Source: Psychrobacter sp. P11F6
Lineage (GTDB): Bacteria; Pseudomonadota; Gammaproteobacteria; Pseudomonadales; Moraxellaceae
DNA length: 64,000 nucleotides
Assembly: GCF_001435295.1 (NCBI RefSeq)
Contig: NZ_CM003594.1
Coordinates: forward strand, 310,001-374,000
Direction: 5' to 3'
The position numbers and the translations under genes are program-made. The notes below the pieces were generated by a model. It was given only the letters and a program-made list of their open reading frames with translations. It made no database searches and was not told the DNA's origin. Positions 35,769 through 46,271 of this stretch are shown here, piece by piece. Each line of letters starts with the position of its first letter. Position 1 is the first letter of the stretch.

Positions 35769-36087
35769 GTTTGTAGAATAGTCGCAAACGGTAATCACCC
35801 ACGATAAATAAGAACACTTATAAAAGGTGTCCCTATCGCTGACTTGTGTTAATGCTTAAATGAAATTTCGCACACTCTTTATAATAAGTACTTTATTGTA
35901 GATACAGCCTTAAACTGTTCAGAAAGTACACTGCCACTATTTAGATAACTAAATTCGTTACCATCATTAGCCTACAGCCAAAGGTTCAAGTCCTCACTAG
36001 GGTACCGTTATTTACCATAACGCTCGTCATAGCGTAAGAGAGCGGATGATATTTCTTAATTGGAATAATTTAGTAGATAGTGAAATA
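35769..36087. other. Intergenic region with a possible RNA hairpin
   Basis: About 320 AT-rich bases between convergent genes. A small imperfect stem (ACACTT ... AAGGTGT) lies near 35810-35830. A stretch near 35980 resembles a tRNA T-arm but does not fold as one. No gene. Confidence 0.3.
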
Positions 36088-36978
36088 TTACACCGGCTTC
36101 ACAATACCTTCTAACAAATTCGCAAAACCTTGCATATAAGCGGTATCTTGACTCGATGTGCGCGTCGCTGCATATAGCTGACAATGCACACCCGTACCCA
36201 ATGGACGCGAGACGACCCAGCCTTTTTTCTCATATTCAGCAACCACCCAATCAGGTAACGCCGCGACACCGCGTTCACTAGCAACCAATTGAATCAGCAT
36301 CGCCGTCAACTCTGTAGTACGAATACTATCAAAGCTTACCTGCGCAGGGGTCATAAAATTGGCAATAATATCAAGGCGCTTGGCTTCCACTGGATACGCA
36401 ATCAGGGTTTCATTGGTTAAATTATCTGGCTCAATAAATTTCTGCGCCGCCAAATCATGCGTTGGTGATAGCACCAAGCGACTTTCATACTCAAATAACG
36501 GCTGATAGCTGATGCCGTCTATCGGTAAATCGCTGGTGGTAATGAGTAAATCGATATCACCTTCCATCAATAAGTGGTGCGGCTCTGGCTCAAAACCTGT
36601 CGCAAAATCTAGCTCTACATCTGACCATTCGCGGCGGTAATGATTGAGTATCGGCATTAGCCAATCGAAGCAACTGTGACATTCAGAGGCTAGCCGTAAT
36701 CTACCCGCTTGACCGTGAGCTAAGCGCTTAAGATTGGATTTGGTGCGAGTCACTTGTGGCATGATGCTATCTGCCAATGCCAGTACCGTTTTACCTGCTG
36801 GCGTAAAAGTCAGCGGGCGTGTTCGGCGATTGACCAAGCTGATATCGTAATAACTCTCTAGCTCTTTTAGCTGATGCGAGACCGCGGAAGCCGTGACGTG
36901 CAATTCATCGGCAGCCGCTGCCAATGAACCATGCGCTCGCAGCGCGGTTAAGGTATTGAGATGACGAAGCTCTAACAT
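36088..36978 (-). CDS. metR: LysR family regulator, MetR-like
   Basis: A 296-residue LysR-type regulator. The N-terminal winged HTH reads LRHLNTLTALRAHGSLAAAADELHVTASAVSHQLKELE. The effector domain aligns by eye along its whole length with E. coli MetR, including LRLASECHSCFDWLMPIL, DLLITTSDLP and VASERGVAALPDWVV. MetR activates methionine synthesis genes with homocysteine as co-effector. No met gene is in the window; it is divergent from nothing nearby and lies downstream of the polyamine transporter operon. Confidence 0.85.
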   Translation of the reverse strand: MLELRHLNTLTALRAHGSLAAAADELHVTASAVSHQLKELESYYDISLVNRRTRPLTFTPAGKTVLALADSIMPQVTRTKSNLKRLAHGQAGRLRLASECHSCFDWLMPILNHYRREWSDVELDFATGFEPEPHHLLMEGDIDLLITTSDLPIDGISYQPLFEYESRLVLSPTHDLAAQKFIEPDNLTNETLIAYPVEAKRLDIIANFMTPAQVSFDSIRTTELTAMLIQLVASERGVAALPDWVVAEYEKKGWVVSRPLGTGVHCQLYAATRTSSQDTAYMQGFANLLEGIVKPV

Positions 36979-37086
36979 AAGACAACCTAACCGCTAAAGT
37001 GAGAAAAATTCATTATAATCGATATAGCGCTGATTTTCATTCAAAGTCTGATTTTTAATCAGCAATGCTAAATGAGCAATGGCAAA

Positions 37087-37917
37087 CTAGCGTCGACGTA
37101 ATAATAGCTGCGAAATAATCACCAATATCAGCGAGGCAACCAGTAAAATTGTCCCAATGGCATTGACCTCTGGTTTGAGTCCTACTCGTACCATTGAATA
37201 AATCCGCAGCGGTAAAATCTCATAACTGGGCCCAGTGACAAAGGTAGAAACCACCACATCATCGAGTGATAAGGTAAATGCCAGTAGCCAACCTGCCATC
37301 ACTGCGGGCAGAATGACAGGGATGAGCACGGTACGCACCATTGTTGATTCATTGGCGCCCAAGTCGCGTGCGGCTTCCATCAAGCGTTCATCTAGACTGC
37401 TCAATCGTGCAAACACCGTGATGACTACAAACGGTAAGCAAAAAGTAATGTGCGCCAATAGCAGCGAGACGAACCCTAATTGCAACCCTATTAATAAGAA
37501 CAATGCCAATAATGAAATAGCGAGTACAATTTCAGGCGACATCATTAATACAAATAACAACCCATTTAATAAGCCTTTACCGCGAAAGTTATATCGATGT
37601 AGCGCGAGGGCGGTCAATGTTCCTATCAAAGTTGAGACGGTGGCTGCGACCAATCCTAATACAATAGAATGCCAAAAAGCATCGAGCATCGCTTGGTTAT
37701 TCAACAGCGACTCATACCACTTTAAGCTAAAGCCGCCCCAGTTATAGCCGACTTTTGACTTATTAAAGGACATGACAACTAAGACGATAATTGGCAAATA
37801 CAGCATGGTATAAATGAGGCTAAGAAAGCCTTTAGCCGCGATACTGCCAATCTTAATAGACGATCTTTTTTTAGTTGCCGAGCTATTGAGTTGATGATTC
37901 AGTGAACTATCAGACAT
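37087..37917 (-). CDS. potC: Spermidine/putrescine-type ABC transporter permease (PotC/PotI-like)
   Basis: A 276-residue inner-membrane permease with six predicted helices and the EAA loop that contacts the ATPase (RLMEAARDLGANESTMVRTVLIPVILPAV). The conserved GGFSLKWYESLL near the N terminus and LSLDDVVVSTFVTGP mark it as the PotC/PotI subunit. Its ATG overlaps the stop of the upstream permease by one base (TAATG), so the three genes are tightly coupled. The complex probably imports putrescine or spermidine; the substrate is inferred from the family. Confidence 0.9.
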   Translation of the reverse strand: MSDSSLNHQLNSSATKKRSSIKIGSIAAKGFLSLIYTMLYLPIIVLVVMSFNKSKVGYNWGGFSLKWYESLLNNQAMLDAFWHSIVLGLVAATVSTLIGTLTALALHRYNFRGKGLLNGLLFVLMMSPEIVLAISLLALFLLIGLQLGFVSLLLAHITFCLPFVVITVFARLSSLDERLMEAARDLGANESTMVRTVLIPVILPAVMAGWLLAFTLSLDDVVVSTFVTGPSYEILPLRIYSMVRVGLKPEVNAIGTILLVASLILVIISQLLLRRR

Positions 37918-38795
37918 TAGGCCACCTCATTAAAGTCGGTCTTGCCAATGCGGCGACTACTGGCACGGTAGGCGAGTAATAGTACCGCCATTGCTAATGT
38001 CAATAGCACGCTGGCGGCTGCGCCAAATGGCCAGTCACGTGCATCCAAGAACTGGTTTTTGATGATATTGCCGACCAATAAATTGCGTGAGCCACCCAAA
38101 ATGTCTGCGACGTAAAACATTCCCATCGCTGGCAGCAGCACCAATAATACCCCTGAGATAATACCAGGCGTCGTCAATGGTAATACGATATGCCAAAAAG
38201 TCTGGGTCTTTGATGCACCTAAGTCTTGTGATGCCAGTAGCATGTCATGGCGCAGATCGGTAAAGACCGCATACAACGGCAGCACCATAAATGGGAACAG
38301 TAAATACGTCAAACCAGCAATCACCGCCACTTGCGTGTATAAAATATCGATAGGAGTATCGATGATACCGACTGCCAGCAGCGATTTATTAATCAAACCG
38401 TTATTGGCAAACAGTAACTTGAGCGCATAAGTACGCACGAGCGAGTTGGTCCAAAATGGTAGGATTAACAGCATCATGAGTAGCGGTTGCCAACGGGTTT
38501 TGGCTTTGGCTATCAGCCAAGCAAAAGGGTAGCCAAGTAACAAGCAGATGATGGTTGTGATGCCTGCCATCCATAACGAGTGAATAAATACGCCAAAATA
38601 TAGCGGATCAATCATGCGTATATAGCTGTCGATGCTGACAGGCAAGCTAATAAAAGCACTGCTATCACGGCTCAAAAAACTGACAGCGATGACTAAGATA
38701 TTTGGCAATAGCGCAAATATCAATAACCAACCCCAAATCAGCCAGAGCGTTACGGTACGAAAAGGACTTTTGCTGCCTAAGCTATGACCTGCCAT
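37917..38795 (-). CDS. potB: Spermidine/putrescine-type ABC transporter permease (PotB/PotH-like)
   Basis: The second permease of the complex, 292 residues and about six helices, with the EAA loop MLLASQDLGASKTQTFWHIVLPLTTPGI. SIDSYIRMIDPLYFGVFIHSLWMA and FWTNSLVRTYALKLLF are typical of PotB/PotH. One-base overlaps join it to the ATPase gene upstream (TGATG) and the other permease downstream. Confidence 0.9.
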   Translation of the reverse strand: MAGHSLGSKSPFRTVTLWLIWGWLLIFALLPNILVIAVSFLSRDSSAFISLPVSIDSYIRMIDPLYFGVFIHSLWMAGITTIICLLLGYPFAWLIAKAKTRWQPLLMMLLILPFWTNSLVRTYALKLLFANNGLINKSLLAVGIIDTPIDILYTQVAVIAGLTYLLFPFMVLPLYAVFTDLRHDMLLASQDLGASKTQTFWHIVLPLTTPGIISGVLLVLLPAMGMFYVADILGGSRNLLVGNIIKNQFLDARDWPFGAAASVLLTLAMAVLLLAYRASSRRIGKTDFNEVA

Positions 38796-40057
38796 CAGCT
38801 AATATCCTTTTGAGTAGCTAAACTGGCAGCTTGATGATTGGCTTCATCATCAAGCGTACCGTCTTCTGGTAGTACCCACTCCCAGCCATCGACCCATGAT
38901 ACTTTGACACCTTCATTTAATTTGTAATCAAAGCTTGGATCATCCTCATCAAAGAATTCAGAGGCCTTAATAATGTGACCGTTTGCTAATTCAATAATCG
39001 AATCTAGGGTGCTACCTTTATAGTTGCTTTCAATCACTCGGCCGAGTAAGCCACCATGTTCTTTATCATTGGGGTCATAAATTCGCAAATCTTCAGGGCG
39101 TAGCAATAAATTAACGATATCGCCCACTTGTACATCGTTAGCAAAATCAGGACGGCGTAAATTGCGTAAGGTGGTCGGACCGTCTTGCGCTTGTGCTTCA
39201 CAAACTTCGACTTCGATACGGCCATTGGTCACGCGACCGTCGCGATCTGGTTGGTTAGGATAAACGCCTCTGACTTCCGCTTTAAACAAGTTGGTCTCAC
39301 CGATAAACTTGGCGGTAAATAAATTCGCCGGCGTTTCATAAATCTCAATAGGCGTACCGATTTGCTGAAAAGTGCCATCTTTCATCACGGCGATACGATC
39401 TGACATCGATAGCGCTTCTTCTTGATCGTGGGTGACAAATACAAAAGTGATGCCAAGCTCTCGTTGCAGCCTTTTAAGCTCAGATTGCATTTGTAAACGC
39501 AGCTTATGATCGAGTGCAGATAGTGGCTCATCAAGTAGCAACAGTTTAGGACGATTGATGACGGCTCGTGCAATGGCGACACGCTGCTGCTGACCACCAG
39601 ACAAGTCTTGTGGTCTGCGATTGGCTAAATGCTCCAGCTGTACCATGGCGAGCATCTCGCGCACGCGGGTTTGAATCTCATCTTTCGGTACTTTTTTGAG
39701 CTTAAGCCCGTAAGCAACGTTTTGCGCGACACTCATATGCGGAAACAAGGCGTACTGCTGAAATACTGTGTTCACGGGACGTTTATCCGCTGGCAAGCCT
39801 GCCATCTGTACGCCGTCTAGATAAATTGCCCCAGCGTTTGGCTGCTCAAAACCAGCGATTAGGCGCAGTAAGGTTGTTTTACCGCAGCCTGATGGGCCAA
39901 GCAGCGTCAAAAATTCACCGTGCTTGATATCAAGATTGATGTCTTTTAATACTTCAGTTTGATCATAGGTTTTTTTTAGACCAGTCAGTTGCAGTAGTAC
40001 TTTGTCATCTTGAGGTGATGCAGAGGCTCTGTGCATATTTGGCGGTGAATTGGTCAT
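38795..40057 (-). CDS. potA: Polyamine-type ABC transporter ATP-binding protein (PotA/PotG-like)
   Basis: The 420-residue ATPase of the transporter. Walker A is GPSGCGKTT, the Q-loop is in [12 protein letters not shown], the ABC signature is [14 protein letters not shown], Walker B is [12 protein letters not shown], and the switch His is in [12 protein letters not shown]-terminal TOBE domain ([11 protein letters not shown]) follows with an acidic extension. GTAGGA precedes the ATG. It is the first gene of the operon. No periplasmic binding protein (PotD/PotF) is adjacent, so it must be encoded elsewhere. Confidence 0.93.
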   Translation of the reverse strand: MTNSPPNMHRASASPQDDKVLLQLTGLKKTYDQTEVLKDINLDIKHGEFLTLLGPSGCGKTTLLRLIAGFEQPNAGAIYLDGVQMAGLPADKRPVNTVFQQYALFPHMSVAQNVAYGLKLKKVPKDEIQTRVREMLAMVQLEHLANRRPQDLSGGQQQRVAIARAVINRPKLLLLDEPLSALDHKLRLQMQSELKRLQRELGITFVFVTHDQEEALSMSDRIAVMKDGTFQQIGTPIEIYETPANLFTAKFIGETNLFKAEVRGVYPNQPDRDGRVTNGRIEVEVCEAQAQDGPTTLRNLRRPDFANDVQVGDIVNLLLRPEDLRIYDPNDKEHGGLLGRVIESNYKGSTLDSIIELANGHIIKASEFFDEDDPSFDYKLNEGVKVSWVDGWEWVLPEDGTLDDEANHQAASLATQKDIS

Positions 40058-40549
40058 AATATTTATTCCTACGTGTCCGACATCGCAGTACAGCTATTTA
40101 TTTAGGACACTGTGGTCAAGGTGATTTGATATGGATATAAGCGATGGGTGTAAACCCGATTTGGTCGCCGCGTATTATAACAAACCCTTGGTATAAATCA
40201 GTGCAAGTTCGTTATAAGTTCTGCGAGCAACACGGTTATGCTGTCAATGGCTGTTGATGTTTGATAGTTCGGTGTTGTCTGTTTGATGCTCGGTTTTGGC
40301 TAATGCATTTCTGTTTTTCAGTTTCACTTCCAACTTTATAATTCTGTATGATTGGCAATAACTGCCATTCTATGACGATATTTAAACAAAATTTTTTATC
40401 ATTTTTTGGTTTTTATTCCTATACAATCACGGTATGGCAGACAAACACAATGCGCCTGATAGGTTAGTAGCCATTCGCAAATCTATGTTTGAATACATGT
40501 GTGTAAAGCTGTTTATAACGCTAATATTATTAATGATAAAGGATGTCTT
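40058..40549. other. Intergenic region between the transporter operon and carbonic anhydrase
   Basis: About 490 AT-rich bases between divergent genes; it should hold both promoters. No gene or RNA recognised. Confidence 0.3.
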
Positions 40550-41188
40550 ATGCCTAACGATACACGCCCGAAAACCGGTCAAGAAGCTCTTGCGCTTTTA
40601 AAAGAAGGCAATATGCGCTACATAGATAGTTTGACCACTACTGATCCAACAATGCAAAGACGACCTGAATTGGTTAAAGACCAAGATCCCTTGGCCATTA
40701 TTTTGGGTTGCTCGGATGCACGAGTACCAGTTGAGATTGTATTTGATCAAGGCTTGGGTGATTTGTTCGTTATTCGAGTCGCTGGTAATGTCGTCGCGCC
40801 TTCACAGATTGGCTCGATTGAGTTTGCGGCCGAAAAGTTCGGTACAAAATTGGTGGTTGTGCTTGGGCACTCACATTGCGGCGCTGTCACGGCTTGTGTT
40901 GAGACACTGATCAATCCTGAGAAAAACTATTCACCCAACTTGCAGTCGATTGTCGATCGCATTCGCCCAAGCGTTTATAACTTGCATGAGCTTGCCACTG
41001 CCAATGGTCAAGATGTCGACGCAGACGAGTTGGTCGATCGCTCTATCCGCGCCAACGTCCGTATGTCAGTTAGCCAGCTCAAACATGGCTCGCGGGCATT
41101 AGAGGACTTAACCAATAGTGGTCAATTGCTGGTCGTTGGTGCAGAGTATGATTTAGAGACAGGAAAAGTACGTTTCTTAGACAGCTAA
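40550..41188 (+). CDS. can: Beta-class carbonic anhydrase
   Basis: Zinc enzyme interconverting CO2 and bicarbonate. The 212 residues (from the ATG preceded by AAAGGATG; a frame upstream of it adds 17 doubtful residues) carry zinc ligands C54 and D56 in GCSDARVP, and H107 and C110 in HSHCGAV. GNVVAPSQIGSIEFAAEKFG is the usual dimer core. It is monocistronic. Similar to E. coli Can/CynT-type enzymes; the paralogue cannot be told apart from sequence alone. Confidence 0.94.
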   Translation: MPNDTRPKTGQEALALLKEGNMRYIDSLTTTDPTMQRRPELVKDQDPLAIILGCSDARVPVEIVFDQGLGDLFVIRVAGNVVAPSQIGSIEFAAEKFGTKLVVVLGHSHCGAVTACVETLINPEKNYSPNLQSIVDRIRPSVYNLHELATANGQDVDADELVDRSIRANVRMSVSQLKHGSRALEDLTNSGQLLVVGAEYDLETGKVRFLDS

Positions 41189-41340
41189 TTAATCGGTTAC
41201 ATGGGCAGCACCAAGTGTGCGCTCTTACAAAACCCACTCAATGCTTTCGCGATTTTTTATTATGATAAAAGGGTCAAGCGCGTAAAAAATATTCACGCGC
41301 TTGTTTTTAAACTCTCTATTTTGTCAATATTAGGATAACT

Positions 41341-41922
41341 ATGTCTATAGCAAATACTGGCTCAGCCACTGATAATAATAACGAATCACTTATCGCTCAA
41401 CCAATGAGCAGCGTCAATACCGATGGTGTGCAGCCTATCTCAGTACAGACGACAGGTTTTACTTTTAACCATACCATGCTACGTGTCAAAGATCCTGCCA
41501 AGTCGTTGGCGTTTTATACTGGTGTCCTTGGTATGACTTTACTGGCGGTCAAAAAATTCCCTGATATGGGTTTTGATTTGTACTTTTTAGCCAAGTTAAC
41601 CGAAAGCGAGCGCGACAATTTGCCCGCGGGTGATGATTTGGAAATCTTTGCCTTCCGTCAACGCGGCATCTTAGAATTGACCCATAATTATGGTACGGAA
41701 ACGAAAGCTGACTTTAGTTATCATGATGGTAATGGTGAGCCACAAGGTTTTGGACATATCTGCTTTAGCGTACCTAGTCTCGACGAAGCGGTTGCTTGGT
41801 TTGATAAAAATAATGTCGAATTCAAAAAACGTCCAGAAGATGGCAGCATGAAAAACATTGCCTTTATCAAAGATGTTGATGGTTACTGGATTGAAATTGT
41901 ACAAGCAGATTTAATGGGCTAG
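41341..41922 (+). CDS. gloA: Lactoylglutathione lyase (glyoxalase I)
   Basis: Converts the hemithioacetal of methylglyoxal and glutathione to S-lactoylglutathione. The 193 residues open with about 40 hydrophilic residues, then the glyoxalase fold: NHTMLRVKDPAKSLAFYTGVLGM, ILELTHNYGTE, GFGHICFSV and DGYWIEIVQ. The metal ligands are the His and Glu of these four motifs. It resembles the larger, eukaryote- or Pseudomonas-type enzyme more than the 135-residue E. coli one. AGGATAA precedes the ATG. Confidence 0.94.
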   Translation: MSIANTGSATDNNNESLIAQPMSSVNTDGVQPISVQTTGFTFNHTMLRVKDPAKSLAFYTGVLGMTLLAVKKFPDMGFDLYFLAKLTESERDNLPAGDDLEIFAFRQRGILELTHNYGTETKADFSYHDGNGEPQGFGHICFSVPSLDEAVAWFDKNNVEFKKRPEDGSMKNIAFIKDVDGYWIEIVQADLMG

Positions 41923-42037
41923 CTTGACAGGCTGGTACGTCAATACGTCAGTTAATCTAGGACATGCCCCAGTCAAACAATCAATTAATCGAGTGAATGG
42001 AAGCATAAAGCCAACCAACCAAAGGAGTGACATCTAG

Positions 42038-43024
42038 ATGCCTACCTCTGAGGCAGAAACGACAGTAAATACCAATATAGCGGCTGAACCAGTGACAACT
42101 GATGTGCTGACATATCAAAGCATCATTGATTCAGCAAATGAGATAGTGGTTGGCTTTGTTGAACGCATTCCTTATTTTGTCGCATCAATTATTGTTATTC
42201 TGATTTTTTGGTTTCTATCGATTGTCTTCAAAAAAGTGGTATACAAACTTTTAGGCAGTCGCAGTCGGCATCAGAACTTGGTTAAAGTGTTTCAGCGAGT
42301 AGGTGGCGCACTCATCATTTTTATCGGCTTTATGATTGCTATGGTGATTGCCGTGCCAGGATTTACCCCTGCTAAGCTGATTGGTGCACTCGGTATTGGT
42401 TCCGTCGCTATTGGTTTTGCCTTTAAAGATATTTTTCAAAACTTGCTTTCTGGTATTTTGCTGCTGATCTCAGAGCCGTTTCGTATCGGTGATCAGATTG
42501 TCTCAGGCGACTATGAAGGGACGGTTGAGGATATTAAAATACGCGCCACGACTATTAAGACGTATGACGGTCGGCAAGTGGTTATTCCCAACTCTGATTT
42601 GTATACCTCAGCATTGACTGTCAATACCGCCTATAAGCAGCGCCGTTTGCAAGTGGCTGTTGGTATTGGCTATGAAGATGATATCGAAGCAGCAAAAGCT
42701 GAGATTCTACAAGCGTTAGATAAAGTCGAAAGCGTATCGAAGCAAGCGCAGCCAAGTGTGATTGCTACGGGCTTTGGTGATTCAACGATAGATTTGATGG
42801 TACGTTGGTTTATCGAAGATGGCACTCAAGCCAACAAAGTGACCTCGATTCATCAAGTGATCGTTGAGATTAAGAGCGCACTCGATGCAGCAGGCGTCAA
42901 CATTCCATTCCCGATACGCACGATAGATTTGAGTGATCCATCAGTGACATCGATTGTGAGTAAATTGCATGAGCAAAAGGCGATCGATGTTAATAACGAT
43001 GTTAATAAAGCAGCGGCAGGGTAA
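42038..43024 (+). CDS. Small-conductance mechanosensitive channel (MscS family)
   Basis: A 328-residue inner-membrane channel that opens under membrane tension to release solutes in hypo-osmotic shock. Three helices lie at about 45-68, 88-112 and 116-140; the pore-lining third helix reads GALGIGSVAIGFAFKDIFQNLLSGILLL. The cytoplasmic beta domain begins FRIGDQIVSGDYEGTVEDI and includes VVIPNSDLYTSAL. AAAGGAG precedes the ATG. Somewhat longer than E. coli MscS (286) through an extra N-terminal segment. Confidence 0.93.
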   Translation: MPTSEAETTVNTNIAAEPVTTDVLTYQSIIDSANEIVVGFVERIPYFVASIIVILIFWFLSIVFKKVVYKLLGSRSRHQNLVKVFQRVGGALIIFIGFMIAMVIAVPGFTPAKLIGALGIGSVAIGFAFKDIFQNLLSGILLLISEPFRIGDQIVSGDYEGTVEDIKIRATTIKTYDGRQVVIPNSDLYTSALTVNTAYKQRRLQVAVGIGYEDDIEAAKAEILQALDKVESVSKQAQPSVIATGFGDSTIDLMVRWFIEDGTQANKVTSIHQVIVEIKSALDAAGVNIPFPIRTIDLSDPSVTSIVSKLHEQKAIDVNNDVNKAAAG

Positions 43025-43078
43025 TTTTTTTAGCACGTTATTTTAAAGAACGGCCTTTTACACAATATTTTCGAAATA

Positions 43079-43115
43079 AAAATCCGCTATATCAAATGAC
43101 ATGGCGGATTTTTTA
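43079..43115. terminator. Bidirectional terminator between the MscS and cytochrome c' genes
   Basis: AAAATCCGC pairs with GCGGATTTTTT around a 15-base loop, between two convergent genes, with A and T runs on the outer sides. Confidence 0.85.
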
Positions 43116-43135
43116 CAATATCAATTTATGACAAT

Positions 43136-43606
43136 TTAGTCAGTTTTGACTTTAAAGTCGGTATGACATGATTTACAGCTAGCACCAACTTCACCAAAGG
43201 CTGGTTTGACATCGTCGATGCTAGTGGCTGTTTGTGCAGCAGCGTTCAGCTCAGCAGTGACTTTTTGAAAGTTTTCTGCTTCTGCGCGAAAACCATCGGC
43301 ATTTGACCAAACGGCATCAGTCGCATTGCCAACGGCTTCTTTATTTTCAAAATGACTCCAAGGCGTAGCAGCGTCTTCTGCTAAAAATGCGGCTTGCTCT
43401 TTGAATACGGCGGCATCAAAGGTGTCAGGTGCTTTCATCATATCACCCATGACACCCATCGCATCACCATAGCTTTTCATGCTATCTTGGCGGGCTTTTA
43501 CATCAGGGTCAGTGGCAGTGCTACACGCTGTTAGACCTAGGGCGGCTGCCATCAATGTGATGCCAAAGATAGATTTTAATGATTGGTTGGTATGAACCTG
43601 TGCCAT
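43136..43606 (-). CDS. Cytochrome c' (class II c-type cytochrome), lipoprotein
   Basis: A 156-residue protein with signal and lipobox AALGLTACST, four predicted helices, and the heme-binding CKSCH close to the C terminus (GASCKSCHTDF), the arrangement typical of class II cytochromes c'. Family members bind NO or act in electron transfer in the periplasm. CAGGAG precedes the ATG. No partner gene is adjacent. Confidence 0.9.
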   Translation of the reverse strand: MAQVHTNQSLKSIFGITLMAAALGLTACSTATDPDVKARQDSMKSYGDAMGVMGDMMKAPDTFDAAVFKEQAAFLAEDAATPWSHFENKEAVGNATDAVWSNADGFRAEAENFQKVTAELNAAAQTATSIDDVKPAFGEVGASCKSCHTDFKVKTD

Positions 43607-44019
43607 GTGAATTACTCCTGTAAAATTGGTTAGTAGTAGGCGCGCTTATAAACGCTGGCTTTACATACTGTTTTTAAGTATCTGCCCTTAAAGGCTTCTT
43701 CTAAAAAAACTTCTTCTAAATTAAAAGGCTTCTTCTAAATACTGCTTTTAAATAAAGCGTATTGTTATAAAAATTACCTCATCATCTTTTGGAAACGCAT
43801 TCGCTTCTAAAGGATTTTTCCAACAATATTTTTCATTGTAACGGTTATCTGTGCAGTGGACGTAAATTTAGTTGTTATATCATCGTAATTTTTGAGTCAG
43901 TGACTTTCGCTCATATAAATTTGCGCTCATATAAGAAGATCAGCATGGATAGCTGACCTTCTTGATACTCTCTAAAGACAAGCTAACAAATACCTTAGCC
44001 TTTATTATATTCACACAAA
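43607..44019. other. Intergenic region with short direct repeats
   Basis: About 410 bases. The unit CTTCTTCTAAA occurs three times at about 43696-43741 in imperfect direct repeats, and GCTCATATAA twice near 43910-43935. A hairpin with AAGAAG-TCAGC and GCTGA-CTTCTT arms lies at about 43935-43965 and may terminate hemF transcription. No gene. Confidence 0.45.
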
Positions 44020-45030
<1,011 letters not shown>

Positions 45031-45045
45031 TTAGTGTATTGATGT

Positions 45046-45717
45046 CTACTTATTAAGATGTAACGCGGTATTGAAATCTTTATCTAATAAATGACCCATG
45101 CGGTCGCGCTTGGTCGCTAAATATTCAGCATTCATATCATTCACCCCAACCAATAAAGGCACGCGTTCCACGACATTAATACCGTGCTCGGTTAGATAAG
45201 CCACTTTGTCTGGATTGTTAGTGATGAGTCTGACGGCGTCAACACCGATATGAGCGAGCATCGGGCCGCACATATCATAAATGCGCGCATCAGCAGGTAA
45301 GCCCAACATGAGGTTGGCATCTAAAGTATCATGACCTTGGTCTTGCAGGGCGTAAGCGCGAATCTTATTGGTCAGACCAATACCGCGACCTTCTTGGCGC
45401 AAGTATAATATAGCCCCGCAGCCAGTCTCTTGTATTGCTTGCATCGCCGTGTTGAGCTGCGGCCCACAGTCACATTTTAATGAGCTAAAAGCATCGCCCG
45501 TCAAGCATTCTGAATGAATACGAATCAATGGAATGGTTCTTTCTGCTCGCGTGGCGTCCGTTTGACTCGGTGAGTTGTCCGCCGTATGTTGATCGACGAC
45601 AGGCAGACCGACAGTCAGCATCACATGCTCTTGACCTTCGTCGTTTTCAAAGATATGAATATCAAACTCGCCGTGACGAGTAGGTAGTTTGGCACTGGTA
45701 ATAAATTGATATGACAT
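45046..45717 (-). CDS. ribA: GTP cyclohydrolase II
   Basis: First committed step of riboflavin synthesis: opens GTP to a diaminopyrimidine with release of formate and pyrophosphate. The 223 residues contain the zinc-binding Cys in [22 protein letters not shown], the GRGIGL motif in [15 protein letters not shown], and [13 protein letters not shown]. It is a stand-alone RibA, not fused to RibB. GCAGGAC precedes the ATG. It probably shares a transcript with hemF. Confidence 0.97.
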   Translation of the reverse strand: MSYQFITSAKLPTRHGEFDIHIFENDEGQEHVMLTVGLPVVDQHTADNSPSQTDATRAERTIPLIRIHSECLTGDAFSSLKCDCGPQLNTAMQAIQETGCGAILYLRQEGRGIGLTNKIRAYALQDQGHDTLDANLMLGLPADARIYDMCGPMLAHIGVDAVRLITNNPDKVAYLTEHGINVVERVPLLVGVNDMNAEYLATKRDRMGHLLDKDFNTALHLNK

Positions 45718-46271
45718 TAATGTCCTGCATAAGCCGATAAGCGTGGCGGTAGAGGGTCTTTTTTAACCATATTAAAACAGCGATGACATCCTAGCTGCAT
45801 GATGAAAGTAGGATAATGCCAGTATAATTCATTCGTAAAGAGTGCATGCTGATTGTCTTTATTATAAAAACACACAAAGTTCACAAACGACGCACGATGA
45901 TTAAAGCGACAATTAAAAATAAATGCTATTATGCCATACTATTTTGACGGATACAGTGACAAGTCTTTGCCCTTACATTACTATGTCGTCACTAACATCC
46001 GATATTGATACACAATAATAAGGCATAATATTATCCCTTGTTATGAAAGCGCCAAAGCAAAGCTCTATCGCTGTCTATGACGGCAGCGTATGTGCTATTC
46101 GGCGCAGCCTCTATATGTTTATATAAAGACATAAAGGCTGCCTGAATAAATTTATGAACAGTTATATGGTCGATTACACCAATAATGGTGTAGATATTAT
46201 TGACGTCACTTAGGTAGCATTATGCACTAAGAGGCTGTCTTGTCAGCAGATTGGTAGGTATCGTACGGTTT
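45718..46271. other. Divergent regulatory region between ribA and dxs
   Basis: About 550 bases without a gene. It contains a hairpin with GCAGCCT and AGGCTGC arms (about 46105-46142) and a perfect 7-bp inverted repeat at 46175-46192. No FMN or TPP riboswitch consensus was recognised despite the vitamin-related neighbours. Confidence 0.4.
46175..46192. promoter_or_regulatory. Perfect short inverted repeat upstream of dxs
   Basis: TACACCA and TGGTGTA arms around a four-base spacer, about 80 bases before the dxs start. Its size fits a dimeric repressor site, but no regulator is known for it. Confidence 0.3.

Noticed and set aside
35975..36010. tRNA-like T-arm (GGTTCAAGTCCT)
   Set aside because: The flanking bases do not form a five-base T stem or an acceptor stem, and no other arm is present. 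Possibly an old tRNA fragment, but not supportable.
37235..37747. 170-codon plus-strand frame inside potC
   Set aside because: Mirror of a membrane-protein gene; Asn/Thr/Ser-rich shadow with no start signal.
41945..41975. Sequence resembling a family B end (AGGACATGCCCCAG)
   Set aside because: Only the terminal 14 bases are similar; the adjacent bases do not match the element, so chance is likely.
45718..46271. FMN or TPP riboswitch near ribA and dxs
   Set aside because: The conserved core motifs of either riboswitch could not be recognised on either strand.
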